Below are positions 46,441 through 55,107 of a stretch of DNA of 64,000 nt, in pieces. The translations under genes and the position numbers were made by a program. Positions within the stretch are counted from its first letter, which is position 1. Each line of letters starts with the position of its first letter. Source of the DNA: Chitinophaga sp. SYP-B3965. GTDB taxonomy: Bacteria > Bacteroidota > Bacteroidia > Chitinophagales > Chitinophagaceae. Below the pieces are notes generated by a model. The model was not told where the DNA came from. It saw nothing but the letters and a program-made list of their open reading frames with translations, and did not search any database. The stretch spans positions 868,001 through 932,000 of the forward strand of contig NZ_WJFD01000001.1 of NCBI RefSeq assembly GCF_009647655.1, written 5' to 3'.

Positions 46441-49400
46441 ATGAATTCCATAAAACGGCTCATTATCCCGGCCCTCCTTATTATTGGTTTAGGTAGCGAA
46501 AATGCACTCGGCCAGATCAACCTTGGTGACTTTAATAAGGTCACACAAATATTGCCTCCTGCACCGGATGCGGCTTCATTGGGGAAATATGGCGGTATTA
46601 ATCCGGGATTATCTTCCGGATCGGTTAATTTCAACATACCATTTTTTGAGTATGAATGCGGTAATGTTAAACTCCCTATATCATTAAGTTATACATCAAC
46701 TGGTTTTAAAGTAGATGAAATTGCATCCAGAGTAGGTATGGGATGGAGCCTTAATGCCGGTGGTGTTATTACCAGAACTGTATATGGAAGTGTGGATGAA
46801 AGGGCCATGCGTATCGCTCCACCTGCCGGTCTTCCGGAAAACCGGGAAATGCTGGAGTTCATGAATACCTTAGCTGGTGAAGGTGGGCCATTAGAAGGAG
46901 GGCAGGGACCATATGGAACGGTTGATGGTCAGCCTGATATCTTTAATTTCAATTTTAATGGGTATAGTGGAAGGTTTATACTAGACTCCAATAGGAATGT
47001 ATATGAGAAAAAGCCGATCCTGCTAACACATGCTAATTTAAAGATTGAGCAGGCAAAATTTTCCAATGCGGGGTATCGGTTTAAAATTATCACAGGCGAT
47101 GGGATGCAATATTTTTTTGATTCCGGTGACTTTACTGCATCTTATAGTTCCAGTCTTCATCCACAATGCGGGTATGCTTATGATCAGGACGTGCCTACAG
47201 CCTGGTATCTGGACAAAATAGTAACACCCACTAATGACAGCATTACTTTTACTTACTCCCGCCTGCAGTTTGATTATCTGACAGGTGCAAGCCAGACTTT
47301 TTACCAGGTAGATCCATTTGCAAAACAATTCCTTTGTGCTTTAATTAGTCCACCGGTACTTGCACCAGCGCTGGAGAACACTACTTGTGTAAACAATCTT
47401 AAAACTTATGGGGCAATTTTAGAGGAGATCAATTCTACTTCGGGAGGTAAAATAAAATTCAAGTACATAAACAGAAATGACTACAATGATAAATTGTTGT
47501 CTTCCATAGAGGTTTATCAGCCGGCGCAGGTTGCTCCACTTAAAATTTTTAATCTGGCATATACTTACCCTTCTGTTAATAGTGGTTATAGTTCGGCCAG
47601 TGCTGCTACCAGTTTATCTCAACGGCCATTTCTGATGAGCCTTATCGAAAGAAGCCCGGATAGTTCTTTGATAAAGAAACATAGTTTTTTGTATAATGAT
47701 TTTGGTGTTTTGCCCAGAAGGTTATCTTATGCGCAGGACCATTGGGGGTACTTTAATGGACAGTCTAACTCCACATTAATTCCTGTTCCTCCCACCTTAA
47801 CTTTCAGGCATTATCTTCCCGCTGCTAATGCAAACCGGGAAGCTAATCCGGTTTATTGTGCAAAGGGGTTACTATCTTCCATTACCTATCCAACCGGAGG
47901 AAAGGATAGTATTATATATGAAGGTAACCAGGTGTATAAACAGGTTGAAGTACTTCCTCCACCAACCGCTGTTTCAGTCACAGCAAGCAGTTCAACCATA
48001 GAAGTAATTTCCTATTCATCTTTTGCTTCTCTTTCATTTGCGCAGGAATTAACCTTAACAGGAAGTTGTAACATTGCTACATCCGGAGATTCTGTTTTGG
48101 GGTATGCCATATTTACTTTATTGGATGCCAATAATAATATTCTTTTTAATAAATCTCTGCAGGATGCGCAATCCACCTCGTTTACGGAGAAAATTATAGT
48201 GGGTATTGGTTCTTACAGAATGAGGTTAAGTATTGCCGGAAATGGCACGGGAAGCAGTGCTGTCAACTATATGGCTGGAAATCCGACGAATGAATACAGA
48301 CATGTTAATTCAGGCGGTGTAAGGGTGGCCAAAACGTTTACTTATAATAATGCAGATGATAAGGTTTCCATCAGGAAATATAATTATAGTAAACTATCAA
48401 CTCCGTTGATTTCCTCAGGTCAGGCTGGTAATCCCCCGGATTACGAAGCTAACTTGTATACTTATACATTCTGTAAAGATCTTGTAGATACTTCGCCCTG
48501 TGATGAGTTGTTGGAATTCCATTTTTACGCTATGTATTCCAACTCAACAGTTAATATGAATACGATCACTTTTGCACCAACTGGGTATTCAGACGTAGTG
48601 GAAAGCCTGGGTGAGAATTATGAAAATGGGGGCGTTGAACATTGGTTTACTGTTGCCGGGGACGGTATGCCGGTTGGGTATATGGGGCACTACATTGTTG
48701 GCTCTCCCTGGTCCGGCAATAGTCACCTGAATGGCCTGGAAACTTATCAGTGTGCTTTTAGAAAAGAGGGTGCAAGTTTTATCCCGGTAAAGAAAGTATT
48801 TACAAATTATAAACAAGACCTCAGGGTAGCCGAGACTTTTAATGGATTTGTCATTAAAAGGAATTATGTAGACAAATGTTTACGTACTGGCACACCTCTC
48901 CCTATGGAATGGGAGCAGCACCTTATGTCGTATTATAACATATACCGTTCATGGGTTTACGCTGATACGGTACGCACATTAACTTATGATAATACCGGAC
49001 AGAATTTTGTAGAAGAAAAAGTGAGTACTGAATACGGAGACGAAGTGCATGCTATGCCTACGAAAATTAGCATTAATCAAAGTGATGGAAGTATAAAAGT
49101 GATCAATAACTATTATCCAACTGATCTTGTTCTCACAGGAAATGAGGAAATAGCAAGGCAGGACCTGGTAACCAGGCATATAGTTGTATCGGTGCTGCAA
49201 CAAGAGGAACTAAAGGATAATGTACAAACTGCCAGGGCAACAACAAATTTTGAAAGATACCCAACGGGGTTGGTTTTACCCCGAAGTAAGTCTTTACAAT
49301 TAGGCAGTGGCAACCTGGAAAAACGGCTTGAGTTTTTTAAATATGATCTGCATGGGAACTTACTGGAACAATCAAAGAAAGATGATGTGAGGCAGGCATA

Positions 49401-49983
49401 TATCTGGGACTATCAGTTTTCTTACCCTATTGCCGAATGTATAAATGCAGATAGTTCTTCCATTGCTTATACTTCATTTGAAGCTGATGGAACAGGATAT
49501 TGGACCATTCCTTCAGCACTCAGGGAGGTTATGGGTGCGGTTACCGGTGGGAAGGCTTTCAATTTGAATAATGCAGGTGTTGCAGGGATTACTAAGAACG
49601 GGCTTACTACAACGAAGGAATATATTGTTTCTTACTGGTCGCAGAATGTTTCTGCTTATACAGTAACTGGTACACAAGGTGCTGCTGTGAAAGGGAGATC
49701 GTTTAATGGATGGTCCTATTACGAACATAGGATAACAGGTTTAAACAATGTGAAAATTACAGGTAATGATTTGATAGACGAATTGCGTCTTTATCCGGCA
49801 AATGCACAAATGACGACCTATACATATGAGCCATTGATAGGCATAACCAGCCAGTGTAATCTAAATAACCAGGTCACTTATTATGAGTATGACGGTTTGG
49901 TTCGTTTAAAGGTTGTCCGTGATCAGAACGGAAAGATCTTGAAGCAGTATGATTATCAATACCAGGTTCCTATTACCCAATAA
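46441..49983 (+). CDS. cassette 1 protein A: exported SpvB/TcB-like YD-repeat protein
   Basis: 1180 residues with a Sec signal peptide (cleavage near NALGQ). Residues about 45-115 carry the SpvB/TcaC-type opening (KYGGINPGLSSGSVNFNIPF..., LPISLSYTSTGFKVDEIAS, GMGWSLNAGG). The middle is long and beta-rich. From about residue 1009 (YTSFEADGTGYW) to 1115 there is a jelly-roll-like module, then YD repeats (TYYEYDGLVRLKVV, QYDYQYQV). In TcB/TcC and Rhs toxins such repeats wrap into a shell around the effector. It lies 3 bp upstream of protein B, so both are made together. Confidence 0.85.
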   Translation: MNSIKRLIIPALLIIGLGSENALGQINLGDFNKVTQILPPAPDAASLGKYGGINPGLSSGSVNFNIPFFEYECGNVKLPISLSYTSTGFKVDEIASRVGMGWSLNAGGVITRTVYGSVDERAMRIAPPAGLPENREMLEFMNTLAGEGGPLEGGQGPYGTVDGQPDIFNFNFNGYSGRFILDSNRNVYEKKPILLTHANLKIEQAKFSNAGYRFKIITGDGMQYFFDSGDFTASYSSSLHPQCGYAYDQDVPTAWYLDKIVTPTNDSITFTYSRLQFDYLTGASQTFYQVDPFAKQFLCALISPPVLAPALENTTCVNNLKTYGAILEEINSTSGGKIKFKYINRNDYNDKLLSSIEVYQPAQVAPLKIFNLAYTYPSVNSGYSSASAATSLSQRPFLMSLIERSPDSSLIKKHSFLYNDFGVLPRRLSYAQDHWGYFNGQSNSTLIPVPPTLTFRHYLPAANANREANPVYCAKGLLSSITYPTGGKDSIIYEGNQVYKQVEVLPPPTAVSVTASSSTIEVISYSSFASLSFAQELTLTGSCNIATSGDSVLGYAIFTLLDANNNILFNKSLQDAQSTSFTEKIIVGIGSYRMRLSIAGNGTGSSAVNYMAGNPTNEYRHVNSGGVRVAKTFTYNNADDKVSIRKYNYSKLSTPLISSGQAGNPPDYEANLYTYTFCKDLVDTSPCDELLEFHFYAMYSNSTVNMNTITFAPTGYSDVVESLGENYENGGVEHWFTVAGDGMPVGYMGHYIVGSPWSGNSHLNGLETYQCAFRKEGASFIPVKKVFTNYKQDLRVAETFNGFVIKRNYVDKCLRTGTPLPMEWEQHLMSYYNIYRSWVYADTVRTLTYDNTGQNFVEEKVSTEYGDEVHAMPTKISINQSDGSIKVINNYYPTDLVLTGNEEIARQDLVTRHIVVSVLQQEELKDNVQTARATTNFERYPTGLVLPRSKSLQLGSGNLEKRLEFFKYDLHGNLLEQSKKDDVRQAYIWDYQFSYPIAECINADSSSIAYTSFEADGTGYWTIPSALREVMGAVTGGKAFNLNNAGVAGITKNGLTTTKEYIVSYWSQNVSAYTVTGTQGAAVKGRSFNGWSYYEHRITGLNNVKITGNDLIDELRLYPANAQMTTYTYEPLIGITSQCNLNNQVTYYEYDGLVRLKVVRDQNGKILKQYDYQYQVPITQ

Positions 49984-49986
49984 TCT

Positions 49987-52900
49987 ATGATTATGCGTTG
50001 CATTTATATTTGTTTTGCATTAACCTGTTTAAGTTTCGAACTTTCCGCGCAAGCGCCGGGCAGTAGCAGTGTGCGACCAACAGGTGCTGCCGTTGCCAAG
50101 CCGGGTGCTTATACTAATACTACCATCAGCTACGTACGGGTCTGGGAACCCAGCATGCCTGCAGCAGATACTACTGTGGTGCGTGCCAGCACTTCTGTGG
50201 CTGAAGTAAAACAAACCACACAATATGTAGATGGTTTGGGCCGGCCGCTGCAAACCGTTTCCAGAGGTACAGGTGGTAACAGGAAAGATATAGTAACGCC
50301 TGTGGTGTATGATGTTTTTGGGAGGGAGCAATTTAAATATCTGCCTTATGCAGATCAGGGGACCAGCAATGGTATTTTTAAAACGAATCCTTTTGCTAAC
50401 CAGGAGGGATTCTACGGGTCTGATTTACTCAGCCCCGGTACCAATGGCGAAGCGGTGTTTTATAGCCGTCAGGATTTTGAAGCTTCTCCGTTGAACCGCC
50501 CCCTCAGTACTTTTGTGCAAGGGAACAGCTGGGCGAAGAATGATCCGGCTACGATAGAACGTGGTGGCCATAAACCAGTGCAGCAACAATATCTGGTCAA
50601 TGCCGCAACAGATACGGTGAGGAAGTGGAACATAAGCTCAGATAGTAATATTCCCGTTTCCACTAGTGCTTATGCAGCCGGGGAATTGTACAAGAATGTA
50701 ATAGTAAATGAACAAGGTAACCAGGTAGTAGAATATACAGATAAAGAGGATAAGGTGATTTTAAAGAAAGTACAGTTGGGGGATAGCCCCGGTAATGCGC
50801 ATGTTGGCTGGTTATGTACTTATTATGTGTACGATGATCTTAATAATATCCGCTTTGTAATTCCTCCGAAAGCCGTAGAACTGATCAACAGTAGCTGGAC
50901 GATTACCCAAACGATTGCGGATGGTCTTTGTTTCCGGTATCAATATGATGGCCGTAACCGCATGATCATTAAAAAAGTGCCAGATGCCGGAGAAGTGCAA
51001 ATGGTGTATGATTTGCGCGATCGCCTGGTTTTTACGCAGGATGGTGTGCAGCGTGCTAAAACTACCCCGGAATGGTTCACCACTTTCTATGATGAACTGA
51101 ACCGGCCGGTTATGACGGCTATTTATTTTAGTAATAATAACAGGGCTGCTTTACAGGAAATGATGAATGGTGTAACTGGTGGCAGCAGTGAACAGAACTA
51201 TGTGGTTCCTGGTCCGGACCAGTTGGTGATCGGTTCCCGGGAAGTGGGCCGTCCACTTTACCATGCCCGGCAGGAGATCATTTTCCAGGATGGCTTTGAT
51301 AGTGAAACAAATGCGGATTTTTTGGCAGAGATTATGCCTGACCTCACATTAGGGACAGAAAGAATCTTGGTATCAAATCCTTTGCCTGATATCAGTGGTT
51401 ATGAGCCCCTTGCTTATACTTACTACGATAACTACCTATACAATGGTGCAAAAGTTTATGATGATAATTATGCGGCCAAAAACCGTTTCGGCACGAATCC
51501 TTATGTAGAGGCTACCGTTAAAGGCAGTGTTACCCGCGGCCTTGTAACCGGCAATAAGGTGCGGGTGCTGGGCACCAGCCAATGGCTGACAACCAGTGTG
51601 TTCTATGATGAAAAAGGGAGAGTGATACAGAGCCGTGGAGATAATATCAATGGCGGAGAAGATATCACCACCAATTTGTATGATTTTATCGGGAAGGTAT
51701 TGAGTACCTATTTGCATCATAAAAACCCGCGTAGCGGTGCCAATCCTTCTACGCGCGTGTTAACCATGATGAAGTACGACCATGCCGGCAGGGTAACAGA
51801 GATCAAAAAACGGTTGAACGATGACAGTACTAACCTTGAACGTACTATTGTTACCATGGAGTATGATGAACTGGGTCAGTTGAAAAAGAAATCTTTAGGC
51901 AAAACATTAGCGGGCACTTACCTGGATGAATTGAACTATGAATATAATATCCGGGGCTGGCTTAAGTGCATCAACAAAAACTTTGTGAACACAGCCGGTA
52001 GCACAGCTAGCTGGTTCGGCCAGGAGTTGAGTTATGACTATGGATTTGAGGGCAATCAACAATACAATGGTAATATCTCTGGTGCCAGATGGAAGAGCCG
52101 TACGAATGGGATCCACCGGGCGTATGGATATACTTATGACAAGTTTAACCGGTTGACCAAAGCGGATTTTAATCAGCAAAACACGATCAATAACAGTGCC
52201 CCCTGGCAAAAGAACGAAGTCGATTTTACAGTAGACAGCCTGAGCTATGATGCCAATGGCAATATTGGCCGCATGAAACAAATGGGACTGGTAGCCGGTG
52301 CTGTTACCCCGATGGACAATCTTCACTATAATTATGCATCCAATTCCAATAAGCTGCAGAATGTCTGGGATGGATCCAATGTTGCGACCCGAAAACTGGG
52401 TGACTTCAAAGAACCGGATGTGAATAATGCTTCTAATCAGGCTAACGAATTGACTGATGTTGACTATATCTACGATCCCAATGGTAGCCTTCAGATAGAT
52501 AAGAACAAGAATGTCACAGGCATTACTTATAACCACCTGAAGCTGCCGGAGCTAATCAGCATCCCTGATAAAGGCACGATCAGTTTCCTGTATGATGCTG
52601 CAGGCAACAAATTACGCAAGACGGTGACGGATATTACTATGGGCTCTTCAAAAACCACCATCACCGATTACATCAGCGGATTTATTTATGAGCAGGATAC
52701 CCTACAGTTTGTGAGTCATGAGGAAGGCCGCATCCGGACGGTATTTAAAACAGGGGAACCTCAGGCCTGGTATTTTGATTACTTTGAGAAAGACCATCTT
52801 GGTAACACCCGGATCGTGTTGACGGAGCAAACTGATTTTAGTATGTACCTGGCTTCGATGGAACAGGAAAGTTCAGCGAGAGAAAACGCATTATTCAATA

Positions 52901-54441
52901 ATATTGAAAGCAGCCGGAGTACCAAACCAGCCGGTTACCCGGAAGATAACAGTGCTACGAAAGCCAACAGATCAGTGGCCAGGCTCAATGCCACGAATCC
53001 GGATAAGAAGATCGGGCCTTCACTGTTGATCAGGGTAATGGCAGGGGATACGATTCGTATAGGGGCAAGGGCATTTTATAAATCACAGGGGCCGGTTAAG
53101 AACAAAAAGCAGCAACCGGCAGAGGATATGGTCACAGCGCTGGCGCAGGCCTTCGGTAATGGTGGTAATGTTAATCCGGGCACCCACGCTTCACGTGCTA
53201 CCAACAATACTCCTTTCACCTCAGATTTTTACAACAACCAATACCAGCACTTAAAGGAGAAGGACAAACAGGAGAACCTCACGGGCAGGCCCAAAGCCTA
53301 CCTGAACTTTGTGTTGTTTGATGAACAGATGAAACTGGTAGAAGATAATAGTGGGGTAAAGCAGGTAAAGGCGGAACCGGATCAGTTACAAACGTTAGCG
53401 CAGGACAAAACAGTGATCAAACAAAGTGGTTTTCTGTATATTTATGCCAGCAATGAGAGCCCACAGGATGTGTTCTTTGACAATATTATACTTGAGCACA
53501 TTACCGGCCCGGTGCTGGAAGAAACGCATTACTATCCATATGGGTTGGTGATGGATGGAATCAGTGGAAGGGCGCCAGGGAAACTTGAGAACAAGTATCT
53601 CTACAATGGTAAGGAATTGCAACATAAGGAGTTCAGTGATGAGGAAGGGCTGGACTGGTATGATTATGGCGCAAGGATGTATGACCTCCAGGTAGGAAGA
53701 TTTAATACCGTTGATCCTGATGCCGATGTTTTATTTGCCATGTCACCATATACCTATGTTAGGAATAATCCAATCCTGCGAATAGATCCAACGGGTAAAT
53801 GGGATGTTACTGTCCATGTTTTTAATGACAGGAGTAAGTATGGATATGGTGTTGCCATTGTTACCGATAGGCATGGCAAAGAGGTTTTCAGGATGAATGT
53901 TCGCGCAGAGGGGGTTGCAGGAAGAAATAGGATGACTAAAAATGCGGATACGCCTTTAGGAATGTATGATATACCAAATGATAATATGTGGAAGTCCGGA
54001 GGCCCTCGTATATCTTATGGTAAGAATCCCCGCCTTATTTTGACCGGGGAATCAGGTGAGATAGCAGAAAGTGGCCGGGGGGATATCAGGGTTCATGGGG
54101 GAAGACAAGAAACGTATAACAAAGGAACAGGGGACTGGTCTCCTGTTCCTGCACCTAAGTTGGGCAAAACACAAGGTTGCCTCAGGTGTTATGATGCAGA
54201 TATTAAAGCAATGAAGGCTATAACGGATGCCCTCCAGAAGAATGATTCCAAGGAAAAAGGAGGTAAACTTACAGTAGTAGCCGATTTAGCGGAAAAAAAT
54301 GGTGTATATATGGTTCCTTCAGATAATTATGCTGAAGTGCTGGAACAGCTTAAGAGTAGTATTAAAGACGCTATTGAATATATAAAATCACTTTATGAAG
54401 AATCAACAAAAAAGAGGGAAGGAGAAAATGGCAGTAATTAG
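49987..54441 (+). CDS. cassette 1 protein B: exported DUF6443-RHS protein with YkuD-like tip
   Basis: 1484 residues. Signal peptide; DUF6443-like N-terminus (YVRVWEPSMPA..., YVDGLGRPLQTVSRG, VVYDVFGREQFKYLPY); many YD/RHS repeats; a 228-residue insertion (about 951-1178, GDTIRIGARAFYKS); the RHS core (GLDWYDYGARMYDLQVGRF, YTYVRNNPILRIDPTGK); and a 213-residue tip from Trp1272. The tip has TPLGMYDIP, IRVHGG (His1370) and KTQGCLRC (Cys1398, Arg1400), the pattern of YkuD L,D-transpeptidases. The inferred role is a contact or secreted toxin that edits peptidoglycan. It overlaps the putative immunity gene by 14 bp. Confidence 0.85.
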   Translation: MIMRCIYICFALTCLSFELSAQAPGSSSVRPTGAAVAKPGAYTNTTISYVRVWEPSMPAADTTVVRASTSVAEVKQTTQYVDGLGRPLQTVSRGTGGNRKDIVTPVVYDVFGREQFKYLPYADQGTSNGIFKTNPFANQEGFYGSDLLSPGTNGEAVFYSRQDFEASPLNRPLSTFVQGNSWAKNDPATIERGGHKPVQQQYLVNAATDTVRKWNISSDSNIPVSTSAYAAGELYKNVIVNEQGNQVVEYTDKEDKVILKKVQLGDSPGNAHVGWLCTYYVYDDLNNIRFVIPPKAVELINSSWTITQTIADGLCFRYQYDGRNRMIIKKVPDAGEVQMVYDLRDRLVFTQDGVQRAKTTPEWFTTFYDELNRPVMTAIYFSNNNRAALQEMMNGVTGGSSEQNYVVPGPDQLVIGSREVGRPLYHARQEIIFQDGFDSETNADFLAEIMPDLTLGTERILVSNPLPDISGYEPLAYTYYDNYLYNGAKVYDDNYAAKNRFGTNPYVEATVKGSVTRGLVTGNKVRVLGTSQWLTTSVFYDEKGRVIQSRGDNINGGEDITTNLYDFIGKVLSTYLHHKNPRSGANPSTRVLTMMKYDHAGRVTEIKKRLNDDSTNLERTIVTMEYDELGQLKKKSLGKTLAGTYLDELNYEYNIRGWLKCINKNFVNTAGSTASWFGQELSYDYGFEGNQQYNGNISGARWKSRTNGIHRAYGYTYDKFNRLTKADFNQQNTINNSAPWQKNEVDFTVDSLSYDANGNIGRMKQMGLVAGAVTPMDNLHYNYASNSNKLQNVWDGSNVATRKLGDFKEPDVNNASNQANELTDVDYIYDPNGSLQIDKNKNVTGITYNHLKLPELISIPDKGTISFLYDAAGNKLRKTVTDITMGSSKTTITDYISGFIYEQDTLQFVSHEEGRIRTVFKTGEPQAWYFDYFEKDHLGNTRIVLTEQTDFSMYLASMEQESSARENALFNNIESSRSTKPAGYPEDNSATKANRSVARLNATNPDKKIGPSLLIRVMAGDTIRIGARAFYKSQGPVKNKKQQPAEDMVTALAQAFGNGGNVNPGTHASRATNNTPFTSDFYNNQYQHLKEKDKQENLTGRPKAYLNFVLFDEQMKLVEDNSGVKQVKAEPDQLQTLAQDKTVIKQSGFLYIYASNESPQDVFFDNIILEHITGPVLEETHYYPYGLVMDGISGRAPGKLENKYLYNGKELQHKEFSDEEGLDWYDYGARMYDLQVGRFNTVDPDADVLFAMSPYTYVRNNPILRIDPTGKWDVTVHVFNDRSKYGYGVAIVTDRHGKEVFRMNVRAEGVAGRNRMTKNADTPLGMYDIPNDNMWKSGGPRISYGKNPRLILTGESGEIAESGRGDIRVHGGRQETYNKGTGDWSPVPAPKLGKTQGCLRCYDADIKAMKAITDALQKNDSKEKGGKLTVVADLAEKNGVYMVPSDNYAEVLEQLKSSIKDAIEYIKSLYEESTKKREGENGSN
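53800..54438 (+). other. YkuD-like L,D-transpeptidase toxin domain of cassette 1
   Basis: This span encodes residues 1272-1484 of protein B after the RHS core end DPTGK. Landmarks: a strand-rich first part (WDVTVHVFNDRSKYG), TPLGMYDIP, HGG at His1370, TQGCLRC with Cys1398 and Arg1400 as in the [S/T]xGC[I/V]R signature. Its base composition is visibly more AT-rich than the repeat part. L,D-transpeptidase-type effectors such as Tlde1 of type VI secretion are known; an RHS carrier from Bacteroidota with this domain is an inference from motifs. Confidence 0.7.
54419..54424 (+). promoter_or_regulatory. Shine-Dalgarno site fixing the start of immunity gene 1
   Basis: AAGGAG inside the end of the protein B gene lies 3 bp before ATG 54428. 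It selects this start over the earlier in-frame ATG at 54395 and the later one at 54446. Confidence 0.55.
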
Positions 54442-55000
54442 TATAATGGCCAGAACCCTTTTGCTTTTAATCATAATGATGTATGGTGCTTGTGCGGAGG
54501 CACAGGTGATTAATTATGATGGCTGCAAGTTAGCTAAAGCAGTGAAGTTTGATATGAAATTTGTTAGTGCGAATGCGCGGAAAATTATCAGTAAAAGCGA
54601 GGATGAATGTGTGATCGCTTTGTTGGATACTTTAACAGCCAGGGTGATCAGGACCGGAAATAATGAATATTTTGCTTGTCTTGATGCATTTGCAACGGCT
54701 GGAGATGGTTACGTAGCAGAGTATTTTTTGGAAATAGGCATTAAAGTCTTTTATAAGCGGTTTCGGGAGTTTTTTATTTATACTTATGACGCTCATATGA
54801 AAAAAGGCGAAAATGCTTTAGAACGTGTAATGGTGCAGTCTATTAGTATGCAGATATGGATTGCTGGAAATAAAAAGGCGGAGGAAAAAGAGATCAATGC
54901 TCATATGGACAAAGAAATTAAAAAAGGTGTATTTAATGCAAGTCAGTTACAGTATTTAGCTTTGGTAAGAAAAAAAATAGATCCTAGTATATTCGATTAA
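54428..55000 (+). CDS. candidate immunity protein of cassette 1, exported
   Basis: 190 residues, start set by the ATG with the AAGGAG site. It has an N-terminal export signal with a Cys (TLLLLIIMMYGACAEAQ), so it is probably a lipoprotein or periplasmic protein. The mature part is helical, with Lys/Glu-rich stretches, and no family is recognised. The 14-bp overlap with the toxin gene and the export signal match what an immunity protein against a peptidoglycan-acting effector would need; this is an inference from position. AT-rich compared with the RHS repeats. Confidence 0.65.
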   Translation: MAVISIMARTLLLLIIMMYGACAEAQVINYDGCKLAKAVKFDMKFVSANARKIISKSEDECVIALLDTLTARVIRTGNNEYFACLDAFATAGDGYVAEYFLEIGIKVFYKRFREFFIYTYDAHMKKGENALERVMVQSISMQIWIAGNKKAEEKEINAHMDKEIKKGVFNASQLQYLALVRKKIDPSIFD

Positions 55001-55107
55001 CCTGTAGTTGTTAACTGAAATATTATTTATAAAAACTTTATAGAAGTGAACCCTCGCTTTCGTATCGCCGTAGTAACCCGGAATTATACAAGTCAAACCC
55101 TTATTTA

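Noticed and set aside
51907..52536. Antisense open frame of 209 codons
   Set aside because: It is a shadow of the RHS repeats of protein B1, whose periodic codons keep the opposite frame open.
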